From Burkholderiales bacterium (GTDB lineage: Bacteria > Pseudomonadota > Gammaproteobacteria > Burkholderiales > Casimicrobiaceae), in NCBI GenBank assembly GCA_016790165.1, contig JAEUPL010000030.1:124001-188000 (forward strand): a DNA stretch of 64,000 nt, written 5' to 3'. Positions 1-9,002 of the stretch are shown in pieces (positions within the stretch are counted from its first letter, which is position 1; every line of letters begins with the position of its first letter). Both the position numbers and the translations under genes were made by a program. Under the pieces are notes generated by a model. That model worked only from the letters and a program-made list of their open reading frames with translations, made no database searches and had not been told where the DNA came from.

Positions 1-756
1 GAGGCCGTCAAGAACAGCGATCCCGATGGCAGCACCCTGGCGCTCACGCCGGCGTCGATGATCACGGTGTACCCGCACATTTACAGAAAGCTCCCCTACG
101 ACCCGCCGGCGGACTTCGCCGCGGTGGCGCGCGTTGCAGCCGCGCCCTTCGTGGTGGCCGTTGGCCCCATGGTGCCGACCGACGTGACGACATTGGCGGA
201 CTTTGTGCGCTGGGGCAAAGCCAATCCCACCAAGGCCTCTTACGGCTCCTCCGGCGCGGGCTCCATTCCGCACTTCACGGGCGTGGCGCTCGGCAAGTCG
301 ATCGGGCTGGACTGGACACACGTCGCCTACAAGGGGGCGGCCCCCGCCATGAACGACCTGATCGGCGGGCAGATTGCCGCGAATATCAGCGTGATGTCGA
401 ATGCACTACCGCATCTGCAAGCGGGCCGACTTCGCGCCTTGGCCGTGAGTGCGCCAACGCGCAGTGCCGAACTGCCGTCCGTGCCGACGTTTGCCGAGGC
501 CGCGGCGAAAGACGCCGCAGCCACCGAGTGGTTCGGCGTGCTCGCCCCTAGCAAGACGTCAGGCGACACCGTGCAAAAACTCAATGCCGCGATCAATGCG
601 GCGATGAAAACAAAGGCATTTCAGGACGCGCTCGCCAAGGGTGCCTTTGCGTCAGTGCCCGCCGATAGTCCCGCTGCGTTCGCGGTGGCCATCAAGGCTG
701 ACATCACCCGTTGGGCAGGCATTGTGAAGTCTTCGGGCTTCACACCGGAGGATTGA
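1..756 (+). CDS. Bug-family tripartite tricarboxylate transporter substrate-binding protein (5' truncated)
   Basis: The reading frame is open from base 1, so the gene begins outside the window and its signal peptide is not visible; 251 C-terminal residues remain. Bug-family marks are a YGSSGAGS loop, a VAYKGAAPAMNDLIGGQ segment and a late RLRALAVSAPTRS-x-LPSVPTF stretch, which line the ligand cleft in this family. Bug proteins are periplasmic receptors that capture carboxylates, often for TctAB-type permeases, and are greatly expanded in Burkholderiales. The stop overlaps the next start (ATGA at 756), so it is translationally coupled to a crotonase-fold enzyme and a CoA-transferase. That suggests the ligand is an organic acid that is then activated as a CoA thioester. 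The actual ligand cannot be read from sequence. Confidence 0.93.
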   Translation, partial: EAVKNSDPDGSTLALTPASMITVYPHIYRKLPYDPPADFAAVARVAAAPFVVAVGPMVPTDVTTLADFVRWGKANPTKASYGSSGAGSIPHFTGVALGKSIGLDWTHVAYKGAAPAMNDLIGGQIAANISVMSNALPHLQAGRLRALAVSAPTRSAELPSVPTFAEAAAKDAAATEWFGVLAPSKTSGDTVQKLNAAINAAMKTKAFQDALAKGAFASVPADSPAAFAVAIKADITRWAGIVKSSGFTPED

Positions 757-1547
757 TGGACACAGTTGCCGCGACAGGTCAACCAGGCGTTTCGCTATCG
801 ATCGACGGCACCGTCGCCACGATCCGCTTGCAGCGCCCGGAGCGACGCAACGCGCTCACGCCAGACGATCTTCACCAACTGCTCGCCATGTGCGAGCGGA
901 TCAACGGCGACGCGACCGTACGCACGGTTGTGCTGACCAGCGACACGTTTGCACACAAGCGCCCTGTGTTTTGTGCTGGCTACGATGTCGGTCAGTTTGA
1001 CGAAACGGCACATGATCCGCGCCTCTTCGAGCGCACCGTCGACGCCATCGCGCAGCTGCGCCCCGTCGTCATTGGCGCAGTTAACGGCAGCGTCTATGGC
1101 GGCGCAACCGATCTGGTTCTGGCCTGCGACCTGCGCATCGCACTCGCTGACTGCGAATTCCGAATGCCCGCCTGCGCGCTGGGGCTGCACTACTACCCCG
1201 GTGGATTTCAGCGCTTTGTGAACGTCCTGGGCATCGACGGTGCGAAGCAGGCGTTTCTGACCGCGCGGCCGCTTGCCGTCGCGCAGCTCGCAGCCCTCGG
1301 CGTATTCACCGCGGTGTGCACTACGGAAGAGTTTTCGGCGACGCTGAACTCGCTGGTGAACGATGTGGTTGCGCTCGCCCCGCTTGCCGCGCAAGGCACT
1401 AAGGCAACGCTCAACGAACTGGCGCGCGGCGTGTGCGACCCCGCGGCACAACGTGAGCGTGAGGCGCTGACGTTGCGTAGCGCAGATTTTGCCGAGGGCC
1501 GCAAAGCATGGGCCGAGCGCCGACCCGCCCAATTCAAAGGACGTTGA
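756..1547 (+). CDS. Enoyl-CoA hydratase/isomerase (crotonase) family protein, atypical active site
   Basis: A 263-residue crotonase-fold protein. I chose the ATG at 756, which overlaps the preceding TGA, rather than an in-frame start 45 bases upstream inside the receptor gene. Family marks are VVLTS followed by FCAGYDVGQF (residues 72-81, oxyanion-hole region) and AVNGSVYGGATDLVLACDLRIA (108-129, second oxyanion glycines). The two glutamates that act in classical hydratases seem to be missing. The usual PE-x-x-LG motif reads PACALG (138-143), and the second position falls at about Q165. The protein may therefore be an isomerase, thioesterase, decarboxylase or other crotonase variant rather than a hydratase. 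It sits between the Bug receptor and a CoA-transferase in one operon. Confidence 0.88.
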   Translation: MDTVAATGQPGVSLSIDGTVATIRLQRPERRNALTPDDLHQLLAMCERINGDATVRTVVLTSDTFAHKRPVFCAGYDVGQFDETAHDPRLFERTVDAIAQLRPVVIGAVNGSVYGGATDLVLACDLRIALADCEFRMPACALGLHYYPGGFQRFVNVLGIDGAKQAFLTARPLAVAQLAALGVFTAVCTTEEFSATLNSLVNDVVALAPLAAQGTKATLNELARGVCDPAAQREREALTLRSADFAEGRKAWAERRPAQFKGR

Positions 1548-1548
1548 G

Positions 1549-2769
1549 ATGACCGCTCACCACCCGCCGCACCTGCCCTTACAGGGCGTCAAGGTGCTTG
1601 AAGTCGCGCAAATCATGGCCGGACCTACCTGCGGCCTGATGTTGGCAGACCTCGGTGCCGATGTCATCAAGATCGAAAAGTTTCCTGCGGGCGATGATGC
1701 CCGGCAGTACCAAAAGCCCGGCGACAGCGCGCTGCCACCGTCGTTTCGCATGATCAACCGCGGCAAACGCTCGCTTGCCATCGACATCCGGCAGCCCGAA
1801 GGCAAGGCCGCGCTGCTGCGCATGGCCAAGCACGCTGATGTGTTGACCGAGAACTTTCGCGTCGGCGTCATGGACCGCTTGGGGTTGGGCTATGAGGCAC
1901 TGCGTGCCGCGAACCCCGCGCTGATCTACTGTTCAATCACCGGTTACGGCAGCGTCGGCCCGCTGGCACAGAAAGGTGGCTTTGATCTGATTTTGCAAGC
2001 GTTCAGCGGCATCATCAGCGCCACGGGAGAACCGGGGCGCGAGCCCGTGAAACCCGGCATTTCGCTCGCCGACACCAACGCGGGCATTCTCGCCGCGCTC
2101 GCCATCGTCGCGGCGTACGTGCACCGACTGAAAACCGGTGAAGGTCAACGCGTGGAAACGTCGTTGTTGCAGGCGGCGATGCAGCAAACGTACTGGCTAT
2201 CGGCGAACTACTTTTCGACGGGCCGCGATACGCCGCCGCTGGGCACGGCGCATTCGCTGATCGCGCCGTATCAGGTGTTTCGCGCACGCGACGGGGGCAT
2301 CGTCATCGGAGGCGCAAACCCCAAGGCGTGGCGTCTCATCTGCGAGGTGCTCGGTCACCCGGAATGGCAGGACGATGAACGCTTCAACCACCCGCAGAAG
2401 CGCGTGCAGAATCGCGCCGTGCTCGAGGCGGCGATCAATGCAGAGCTCGCGCGCGCAGATGTACAAACGTGGTGCGACCGCTTTGATGAAGTCGGCGTTC
2501 CCTGCGGCCCGCTCAACACCGTGTCACAGGCGCTGGAGCACCCTCAAACGCGCGACATCGGCATGGTTATCGACGTCGACGACGGCCAGGGCGGCACCGC
2601 CCGCGCCCTCGGCAGCCCGATCACGCTGAGCGGGGTCACCACGCCACCGGCCACGTCCGCCGCGCCGGCGGTAGGCGAGCACAGCGAATCCGTGCTCGCC
2701 GAATTCGGCTTCACCACCGACGAAATTGCGCAACTGGCGTCGCGCAACGTCATTGCGATGCGAACGTAG
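1549..2769 (+). CDS. Class III CoA-transferase (CaiB/BaiF family)
   Basis: A 406-residue protein starting at the ATG two bases after the crotonase stop. It opens with LQGVKVLEVAQIMAGPTCGLMLADLGADVIKIE (in pieces across residues 11-43), the standard CaiB/BaiF N-terminus, followed by RGKRSLAIDI (71-80). D175 in PGISLADTNAG is the likely nucleophile that carries the CoA-linked acyl intermediate in formyl-CoA transferase relatives. These cytoplasmic enzymes move CoA between an acyl-CoA donor and a free carboxylate. With a Bug receptor and a crotonase homologue upstream, it probably activates the imported acid. Substrates are unknown. No terminator is visible before the 579-base spacer that follows. 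Confidence 0.95.
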   Translation: MTAHHPPHLPLQGVKVLEVAQIMAGPTCGLMLADLGADVIKIEKFPAGDDARQYQKPGDSALPPSFRMINRGKRSLAIDIRQPEGKAALLRMAKHADVLTENFRVGVMDRLGLGYEALRAANPALIYCSITGYGSVGPLAQKGGFDLILQAFSGIISATGEPGREPVKPGISLADTNAGILAALAIVAAYVHRLKTGEGQRVETSLLQAAMQQTYWLSANYFSTGRDTPPLGTAHSLIAPYQVFRARDGGIVIGGANPKAWRLICEVLGHPEWQDDERFNHPQKRVQNRAVLEAAINAELARADVQTWCDRFDEVGVPCGPLNTVSQALEHPQTRDIGMVIDVDDGQGGTARALGSPITLSGVTTPPATSAAPAVGEHSESVLAEFGFTTDEIAQLASRNVIAMRT

Positions 2770-3348
2770 CGCCTTGCCTGTCCGGCAAACGGGGCGGCAC
2801 GGACCCGTTTCGGCGAATCGGCTTTTCAACACAATGACCTCTGGACGGTGTGCGGTACGTGGACTTGTCGCGTCGGTGCGTGGTAACGGCGTGGCCAAAA
2901 CGCGGCCATTTGAGCGACGCAAGCGTCCGCACCACCCCGCCGCGCGACGGTCGCGGTGTATCGCTACAGCACCTACCTCGCTGGTACGGCGGACGGTGAC
3001 GTTGACCGTGTCGTGGCAACAGCTTTTCCCGTCAAACGACCGGAAAATGGTCGTTCCAGGCTGATTTTTCTACCTATCGACTTAGTGAACTATTCTCGTG
3101 GAACGACCGCCCGCTGGTCGATAGAACGCGTTTCTCAGTGAAAGCTGTATCGCACCGCAGACCGAGCGCGCCGCAGCGTGCTCGACGCAAAAAATGTTCC
3201 GTCTGCGTGTTCGCTATCGCGAATGCGTTTCTACGTGCACGGTATCCATTTCGCATCGTATTCTTACTGTCCCGCTGTCCAGCGGCTGCTCGTCCCGAGT
3301 GCCGCTTGACGTGCGCGATTTGACCGAAAACAAAAAACAGAGAACACC
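2770..3348. other. 579-base intergenic region upstream of the first RCC1 gene
   Basis: I see no convincing gene here. The region holds copy 1 of the symmetric dispersed element (3019-3148). The remainder is arginine-rich shadow reading frames without family features. The last 40 bases before the ATG at 3349 are A-rich (GAAAACAAAAAACAGAGAA), which may help translation start. No clear promoter pair could be assigned by eye. Confidence 0.6.
3019..3148. repeat. Symmetric dispersed element, copy 1 (130 bp form)
   Basis: Begins ACAGCTTTT and ends AAAGCTGT. It contains a dyad at about 3035-3055 (AACGACC-N7-GGTCGTT), a T-run, TCGACTT at offset 59-65, a second dyad AACGACC-N7-GGTCGAT, then AGAACGCGTTTC before the right end. 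It aligns without gaps to copy 2. Confidence 0.88.
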
Positions 3349-5736
3349 ATGCTGCGCCTTCATACCATCTGCGCCGCAGGCGCACGCCTCTTGCGCGCCC
3401 TCGCCGCACTCGCAATGCTCGTAGCTCTGCCCGCTGCGGCTAAGAGCTATGTGCAGGTCTCGGCAGGCGGCTCTCACACCTGCGCCGTGTTTGGTAGCGG
3501 CGGCGTGCAGTGCTGGGGGAGCAACGGCTACGGTCAGTTGGGCAACGGCAGTACCACCACCAGCACGCCAGTCAACGTGACTGGCCTCGGCAACGCCATC
3601 GCCGTCAGCGCGGGCTACGCTCACACCTGCGCCGTGCTCAATAGCGGCGGCGTGCAGTGCTGGGGATACAACGCATTTGGTCAATTAGGCAACGGCAGCA
3701 CCACCGACAGCAGCACGCCGGTCAGCGTGAGCGGCGTCAGCAATGCCATCGCCATCAGCGCGGGCGGCTTTCACACCTGCGCCGTGCTTGGCAACGGCAG
3801 CGTGCAGTGCTGGGGGAGCAACGGGGACGGTCAGTTGGGCAACGGCAGCACAGACGCGAGCAGCTCGCCGGTCAGCGTGAGCGGCATCAGCAACGCCATC
3901 GCCGTCAGCGCGGGCGAATTCCATACGTGCGCCGTACTCGGTAGCGGCGGCGTGCAGTGCTGGGGAGGCAACGGGGATAGTCAGTTGGGCAACGGCAGCA
4001 CCAGCGCGAGCGGCACGCCGGTCAGCCTGAGCGGCATCAGCAACGCCATCGCCGTCAGCGCGGGCAACGCACACACCTGCGCAGTGCTCAGCAGCGGTGG
4101 CGTGCAGTGCTGGGGGTACAACCTATTCGGTCAATTGGGCAACGGCAGCACCAGCGCGAGCGGCACGCCGGTTAGCGTGAGCGGCATCAGCAACGCCATC
4201 GCCGTCAGCGCGGGCACCTATCACACCTGTGCCGTGCTCAGCACCGGTGGCGTGCGGTGCTGGGGACACAATGGCTACGGTCGGTTGGGCAACGGCAGCG
4301 CGACCGACAGCAGCGCGCCGGTCAGCGTCAGCGGCGTCAGCACCGCCATCGCCATCACTGCCGGCACATATCATACCTGCGCCCTGCTCGGCAGCGGTGG
4401 TGTGCAATGCTGGGGCCGCAACGTAGACGGTCAGCTAGGCAACGGCAGCACGACTACCGGCAGTGCGCCGGTCGGCGTAGGCGGCCTCAGCCACGCCATC
4501 GCCGTCGGCGCGGGCTACGCTCACACCTGCGCCGTGCTAAATACCGGCAGCGTGCAGTGCTGGGGATACAACGCATTTGGTCAATTAGGCAACGGCAGCA
4601 CCACCGACAGCAGCACGCCGGTCAGCGTGAGCGGCATCAGCAACGCTACCGCCGTCAGCGCGGGCGCACTGCACACCTGCGCCGTGCTCAGCAGCGGCAG
4701 TGTGGAGTGCTGGGGGCTCAACGGCGACGGTCAGTTGGGCAACGGCAGCGCCACCGCGAGCAGCACACCGGTCAGCGTGAGCGGCCTTAACAACGCTATC
4801 GCCATCAGCGCGGGCACCTATCACACTTGCGCCCTGCTCGGTAACGGCGGCGTGCAGTGTTGGGGGGGCAACGGAGACGGTAAGTTGGGCAACGGCAGCA
4901 CCGCCGCGAGCAGCTCGCCGGTCAGCGTGAGCGGCATCAGCAACGCCATCGCCGTCAGCGCGGGCGAATTTCATACGTGCGCTGTACTCAGTAGCGGCGG
5001 CGTGCAGTGCTGGGGATACAACGGAAATGGTCGGTTGGGCAACGCCGGCGCCACCAATAGCAGCACACCGGTCAGCGTGAGCGGCCTCATCAACGCCAGG
5101 GCGGTCAGCGCGGGCAGCGCTCACACCTGCGCCCTGCTCGGTAGCGGCAGCGTGCAGTGCTGGGGACGCAACGGCAGCGGCGAGTTGGGCAACGGTAGCA
5201 CGACCGACAGCAGCGTGCCAGTCACCGCGCACTCCATCAGCACCGCTACGCAAGTTGCGGGGGGAGGCGGCCATACCTGTGCGCTACTCACCACCGGTGC
5301 GCTCCGTTGCTGGGGTTACAACGCCTTTGGTCAGATCGGTGATGGCACGACGACCACGCGCACTGCCTCCGCCGCAGTGCTCGGCGTGAACAATCCGACA
5401 CAAGTGGAGGCCGGGGACGCGCACACCTGCGCCCGGTTGAGCACCGGCCAAGTGATGTGTTGGGGCCGCAACGGGCTGGGCGAACTCGGCGACGGGCGCG
5501 CACCTTTCGACCAAACCGCGCCGGTGTACATCAGCGCCACCTGTGACCTCGACATCGACGCCGACGGGGAGATCAACAGTACCACCGACATGCTGCTCCT
5601 CACGCGCGCCAAGATGGGCCTGTCCGGCACCGCCGTCACCAGCGGCGCGCTGGGTGCGAACGCCAAACGCACCACCTGGGCCGAGATTCGCTCCTACCTC
5701 GAAGGGGCGTGCCGCGTGTACGGGCTGGCGCCCTAA
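3349..5736 (+). CDS. Secreted RCC1-repeat protein with 14 repeats and a C-terminal dockerin-like loop
   Basis: A 795-residue protein. Residues 1-31 form a signal peptide (a hydrophobic [12 protein letters not shown] run with an A-A-A cleavage site). It is followed by 14 copies of a 50-residue RCC1/BLIP-II-type unit, each with an HTCAxL..G...CWGxNxxGQLGNGS pattern. Fourteen units would fit two seven-bladed propellers. Every unit has one Cys in HTC and one in CWG, compatible with disulfides in an exported protein. The last 64 residues (732-795) start [12 protein letters not shown]-x-TTD, a D-x-D-x-DG calcium loop like one dockerin/EF-hand half, and then a TTW-x-x-I-R helix shared with the next two genes. 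Function is unknown; RCC1 propellers generally mediate protein binding. Confidence 0.9.
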   Translation: MLRLHTICAAGARLLRALAALAMLVALPAAAKSYVQVSAGGSHTCAVFGSGGVQCWGSNGYGQLGNGSTTTSTPVNVTGLGNAIAVSAGYAHTCAVLNSGGVQCWGYNAFGQLGNGSTTDSSTPVSVSGVSNAIAISAGGFHTCAVLGNGSVQCWGSNGDGQLGNGSTDASSSPVSVSGISNAIAVSAGEFHTCAVLGSGGVQCWGGNGDSQLGNGSTSASGTPVSLSGISNAIAVSAGNAHTCAVLSSGGVQCWGYNLFGQLGNGSTSASGTPVSVSGISNAIAVSAGTYHTCAVLSTGGVRCWGHNGYGRLGNGSATDSSAPVSVSGVSTAIAITAGTYHTCALLGSGGVQCWGRNVDGQLGNGSTTTGSAPVGVGGLSHAIAVGAGYAHTCAVLNTGSVQCWGYNAFGQLGNGSTTDSSTPVSVSGISNATAVSAGALHTCAVLSSGSVECWGLNGDGQLGNGSATASSTPVSVSGLNNAIAISAGTYHTCALLGNGGVQCWGGNGDGKLGNGSTAASSSPVSVSGISNAIAVSAGEFHTCAVLSSGGVQCWGYNGNGRLGNAGATNSSTPVSVSGLINARAVSAGSAHTCALLGSGSVQCWGRNGSGELGNGSTTDSSVPVTAHSISTATQVAGGGGHTCALLTTGALRCWGYNAFGQIGDGTTTTRTASAAVLGVNNPTQVEAGDAHTCARLSTGQVMCWGRNGLGELGDGRAPFDQTAPVYISATCDLDIDADGEINSTTDMLLLTRAKMGLSGTAVTSGALGANAKRTTWAEIRSYLEGACRVYGLAP
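3455..5500 (+). repeat. 150-bp tandem coding repeats (14 units) in the first RCC1 gene
   Basis: The coding DNA repeats with an exact 150-base period, for example at 3601, 3751 and 3901. An 85-base stretch at 3651-3735 recurs unchanged at 4551-4635, exactly six units later. This points to recent block duplication or gene conversion within the gene rather than slow divergence of all units. Confidence 0.9.
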
Positions 5737-6145
5737 CGGGCTGCTGAAATACTTCACGCGGCGCGCAGAAACGCAGCCTCGAACGCATGGCGTCGGTTTG
5801 ACCACGCCTGCGCGCGTGAAACCGTGAACGCGAGAAAGCCTAGACGGAAGTTTCACGAGAACGCCTCACGAAATGCGTCGCCACCGCGGCAAGGGCTGGT
5901 GTGGCGAACCGCTGGCGTCATCCGCGTTCTTTGTTGACAGCTTTCGTACTCTAACGACATCTGTACAGTCGTTTCAGGCGGTTTTTTTGCCTTGTCGACT
6001 TATGGAGATGTTTTCTTAGAACGACCAACCGGCGGTCGATACAACGCGTTTTCCTGCAAAAGCTGTATCCCGCCGACAACGACCGCTGAGCCGTTTTTTC
6101 GCCGTTGCGCTTTGAGGAGTATCCACAGTTTGCGGGGTGCTTCGC
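5737..6145. other. Intergenic region between the first two RCC1 genes
   Basis: About 400 bases with no plausible gene. It contains copy 2 of the symmetric dispersed element (5937-6066). No clear rho-independent terminator follows the first RCC1 gene, although the dyads of the repeat itself could form hairpins in RNA. Confidence 0.6.
5937..6066. repeat. Symmetric dispersed element, copy 2 (130 bp form)
   Basis: ACAGCTTTC at the left end and AAAAGCTGT at the right. Dyad 1 is AACGAC-N8-GTCGTT. Then come GGCGGTTTTTTTGCC, GTCGACTTA at offset 58-66, dyad 2 AACGACC-N7-GGTCGAT, and a CAACGCGTTTTCCTGC tail. It gives the clearest view of the family architecture. Confidence 0.9.
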
Positions 6146-7561
6146 ATGCGGTTTCTCCATTTTGTCCACTTCGTTGCGGCGCGACTGCGAACGGCGCACG
6201 CGGCGCGCATGGCGGTGGGCGCGCCGCTGGCGGTGCTTGCGCTGGCCTGCGCGGGCGCGGCGTTCGCCCAGCCTTACACGCAGATCGCGGCGGGCGAGTA
6301 CCACACCTGCGCGCTCTTGGACAGCGGCGGCGTGCACTGTTGGGGCGACAACTTTCGCGGTCAGCTGGGTAACGGCGCAAGTGGCAACGGGCAGGAGTCG
6401 GCGGAGGCGCTACCGGTGCAGGGCGTCGTCGGCGCGGTGCACATCGCCGCAGGCACCTCGCACAACTGCGCCGCGCTTGCGAGCGGTGGCGTGAAGTGCT
6501 GGGGGTACAACTTTCGCGGACAACTGGGCGATGGCAGCACGACCACGCGCCCGACGGCCGTGAGCGTACTCGGCGTGACCGATGCGGTGGCCGTCGCGGC
6601 GGGCGGCGATCATAGTTGCGCGTTGCGGCAGGGGGGCGCGATCAAATGCTGGGGCTACAACGGCGACGGCGAACTGGGGCACGGCGGCAGCGAGTTTTAT
6701 CTCACCAGCGCAGTCGACGTGGCGAGCATCAGCACGGCCACGGCGATCACTGCTCGGCATCTGCACACCTGTGCTCGCATCAGTGATGGTCGCGCCTACT
6801 GCTGGGGCCGCAACAGCGACGGCCAGCTCGGCGACGGCAGCTACACCTCGCCGCGCCGCACGCCGGTGGAGGTCTCGGGGTTGAGCGGTGTGACGCAGCT
6901 CTCGGCGGGCTGGTTGCACACCTGCGCCATACTCAGCGCAGGGGGCGTGAAGTGCTGGGGCAGCAACACCTACGACATGCTGGGCACGAGCAACACGACG
7001 AGCAGCAATGTGCCGGTCAACGTGTATGCCAGCGTCAGCAACGCCCTCGCCGTCGCGGGCGGCGAACAGCATAGTTGCGTCGTCCGCAGTCTGTTTGGCG
7101 TCGGGCGTATCGAGTGCTGGGGCTACAACGGCAACGGCCGGCTAGGCTACGGCACCGTACCCGGCACGGGCGTTGTGCACCAGGCGGTACGCGTGCTCGG
7201 CAACGACGCGTTCGCCAGCGTCAGCGCCGGGCGCCAACACACCTGTGCGCTGACCACCGGCGGCAGCGCCAAGTGCTGGGGCGGCAATGGTGCCGGTCAG
7301 ATCGGCGCACTGCACTACGCCGTTGGCGGTGACGATCACTTCGCGCCGCAGTTCGTCGCGCCACGGTGTGATCTCGACATCGATGGCGACGGCACGTTCA
7401 ACGCAGCCACTGACGGCGTGCTCGCGACGCGTGCACTGCTCGGCTTCTCCGGAAGCGCCGTCACCAGCGGCGCGCTCGGCGCAGGGGCCCGGCGAACGAC
7501 GTGGCCGGCCATCCGCAACTTTTTGCTTCGCGCCTGCGGCGTGACAGGACTTGCCCCATGA
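6146..7561 (+). CDS. Secreted RCC1-repeat protein with 7 repeats and a dockerin-like C-terminus
   Basis: A 471-residue paralogue of the preceding RCC1 protein. I chose the ATG at 6146 because GGGG lies just upstream; a GTG at 6137 and an ATG at 6209 are alternatives that keep the same signal sequence. The hydrophobic segment ends AGAAFA|QP, a standard signal-peptidase site. Seven units carry H-(T/N/S)-C-A and CWG motifs, the number needed for one closed seven-bladed propeller. The C-terminus has CDLDIDGDGTFNAATDG, a dockerin-like D-x-D-x-DG loop, then TTWPAIRNFL, matching the other two paralogues. The stop overlaps the third gene's start (ATGA at 7558), so the two are coupled. Function unknown. 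Confidence 0.88.
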   Translation: MRFLHFVHFVAARLRTAHAARMAVGAPLAVLALACAGAAFAQPYTQIAAGEYHTCALLDSGGVHCWGDNFRGQLGNGASGNGQESAEALPVQGVVGAVHIAAGTSHNCAALASGGVKCWGYNFRGQLGDGSTTTRPTAVSVLGVTDAVAVAAGGDHSCALRQGGAIKCWGYNGDGELGHGGSEFYLTSAVDVASISTATAITARHLHTCARISDGRAYCWGRNSDGQLGDGSYTSPRRTPVEVSGLSGVTQLSAGWLHTCAILSAGGVKCWGSNTYDMLGTSNTTSSNVPVNVYASVSNALAVAGGEQHSCVVRSLFGVGRIECWGYNGNGRLGYGTVPGTGVVHQAVRVLGNDAFASVSAGRQHTCALTTGGSAKCWGGNGAGQIGALHYAVGGDDHFAPQFVAPRCDLDIDGDGTFNAATDGVLATRALLGFSGSAVTSGALGAGARRTTWPAIRNFLLRACGVTGLAP

Positions 7562-8973
7562 ATACCTTCCTCTCCCGGGCCACCGCAGCGGTGCGTTCAA
7601 TGCTCACCGTCTGCCTGGCGTTGAGCGCGTTCAGCGCCAGCGCCGTGACGACGCCGATTTACACGCAAGTCTCGGTCGGTGACAGCCACGCTTGTGCCGT
7701 CACGACGGGCGGGCAGATTCATTGCTGGGGCGCCAACACCGTGTTCGGCGTGCTCGGCAACGGCAGCACAAACGCCAGCGGCGTGCCGGTGGCAGTGCGC
7801 GGTATCAGCAACGCGGTGGAGGTGCGCGCGGGTCTGTTTCACACCTGCGCGCGCCTGACCGATGGCAGCGCGCGCTGCTGGGGCAAAGGCAGCGACGGGG
7901 CGCTGACGCAAGGCAGCTTCGACAACAGTACCGTGCCGGTCACGGTCTGGGGGTTTGGTCCGTCTGGGCAGGCGCGGCAGCTGGGCGTGGGTCGGGACCA
8001 CACCTGCATCCTGCACCAAAGCAAGCAACCGTTCTGCGCCGGTCGCAACGATTGGGGGCAAAGCGGCCTCGGCCCCAATCCATCGAATCAGCCGTGGTCA
8101 GTGCCGATTCTCAATGTCGACGAAATCGCCGTGGGCCACTACCACACCTGCGCCCGCGTGGGCGGCACGGTCTCCTGCTGGGGCCAGAACACCACCGGAC
8201 AACTGGGTAACGGCAGCGCGGTGAGTTCCAGTGGGTTGCCCGTGACCGTCAGCGGCATCAGCACGGCGGTCGCGCTCTCCGCTGGCGCGCGGCACACTTG
8301 CGCGCTGCTCGCTCCGGGTGGCGTGCTGAGCTTGAGCAGTGTGGTGTGCTGGGGCGACAACGCCGACGGCCAGCTCGGCACCGGCAGCAACGGCGGATTC
8401 AGCAACACGCCCGTCGCGGTCGCCAACCTCGGCAGCAGCGGCAACACACCGGATGTCGTCGCTGCCGGAACGCAGCACACCTGCGCACGCCTGCTGGATG
8501 CGACGGTGCAGTGCTGGGGGCTTGCGTTGTACGGCGCCGTGGGCGACGGCGGTGACGGCTCAGTCGCCTATCGGTTGAGCCCCAGCGCCGTGGTCGGCCT
8601 CCGCCCCGCCGCGTCAGGCATCAACGCCGCAACCCAAGCGCTCGCGGCCGGCAACAACACCACCTGCGCCATCATGACCGACGGCGGTATCCGTTGCTGG
8701 GGCTACAACGAATTTGGACAGGGCGGTCACGGTCACGGCGGGATCTACGGCACCACACCGCAATACGTCGCGCCGCCCGGCTGTGCGCTCGATGCCGATG
8801 GCGATGGCGTCGCGCTGGCCACAACCGATGGCCTGCTCATCGCGCGAGCCCTGGCCGGTCGCAGTGGCGGCGCGGCGACCACCGCGGCCATCAGCCCCAA
8901 CGCCACGCGGACCACCTGGGGCGCCGTGGGCGGACACCTGCAATCGCGCTGCGGGGTGCCGGTGACACCGTGA
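7558..8973 (+). CDS. Secreted RCC1-repeat protein with 7 repeats (third paralogue)
   Basis: A 471-residue protein, the same length as its upstream partner. Its ATG overlaps the partner's TGA, which fixes the start. The N-terminus has a signal peptide (LTVCLALSAFSASA). Seven repeats follow with (H/T)-(T/A)-C motifs; CWG is kept in most, but units are more diverged than in the first gene and the DNA repeats are no longer near-identical. The C-terminal section keeps CALDADGDGVALATTDG and TTWGAVGGHL. The calcium-loop pattern survives while the first Asp pair is altered. Co-expression of two single-propeller proteins suggests they act together or on each other. It is convergent with the Ser/Thr kinase gene, 29 bases away. 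Confidence 0.87.
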   Translation: MNTFLSRATAAVRSMLTVCLALSAFSASAVTTPIYTQVSVGDSHACAVTTGGQIHCWGANTVFGVLGNGSTNASGVPVAVRGISNAVEVRAGLFHTCARLTDGSARCWGKGSDGALTQGSFDNSTVPVTVWGFGPSGQARQLGVGRDHTCILHQSKQPFCAGRNDWGQSGLGPNPSNQPWSVPILNVDEIAVGHYHTCARVGGTVSCWGQNTTGQLGNGSAVSSSGLPVTVSGISTAVALSAGARHTCALLAPGGVLSLSSVVCWGDNADGQLGTGSNGGFSNTPVAVANLGSSGNTPDVVAAGTQHTCARLLDATVQCWGLALYGAVGDGGDGSVAYRLSPSAVVGLRPAASGINAATQALAAGNNTTCAIMTDGGIRCWGYNEFGQGGHGHGGIYGTTPQYVAPPGCALDADGDGVALATTDGLLIARALAGRSGGAATTAAISPNATRTTWGAVGGHLQSRCGVPVTP

Positions 8974-9002
8974 CCGGCCGACAGCGCTACGGCCAGAAAC
9001 GG

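Noticed and set aside
2770-3018. Short Arg-rich open frames upstream of the first RCC1 gene
   Set aside because: No ribosome-binding site, no family resemblance, and both strands are open because of high GC.
3455-5500. Regular 150-base repeats as a possible CRISPR array or satellite
   Set aside because: The repeats are coding, in frame, and follow the RCC1 motif pattern; no unique spacers separate constant repeats.
5545-5736. Dockerin-like tail as evidence of a cellulosome
   Set aside because: Only one calcium loop half is present, no cohesin or cellulase gene is seen, and the remainder of the tail differs from classical dockerins.
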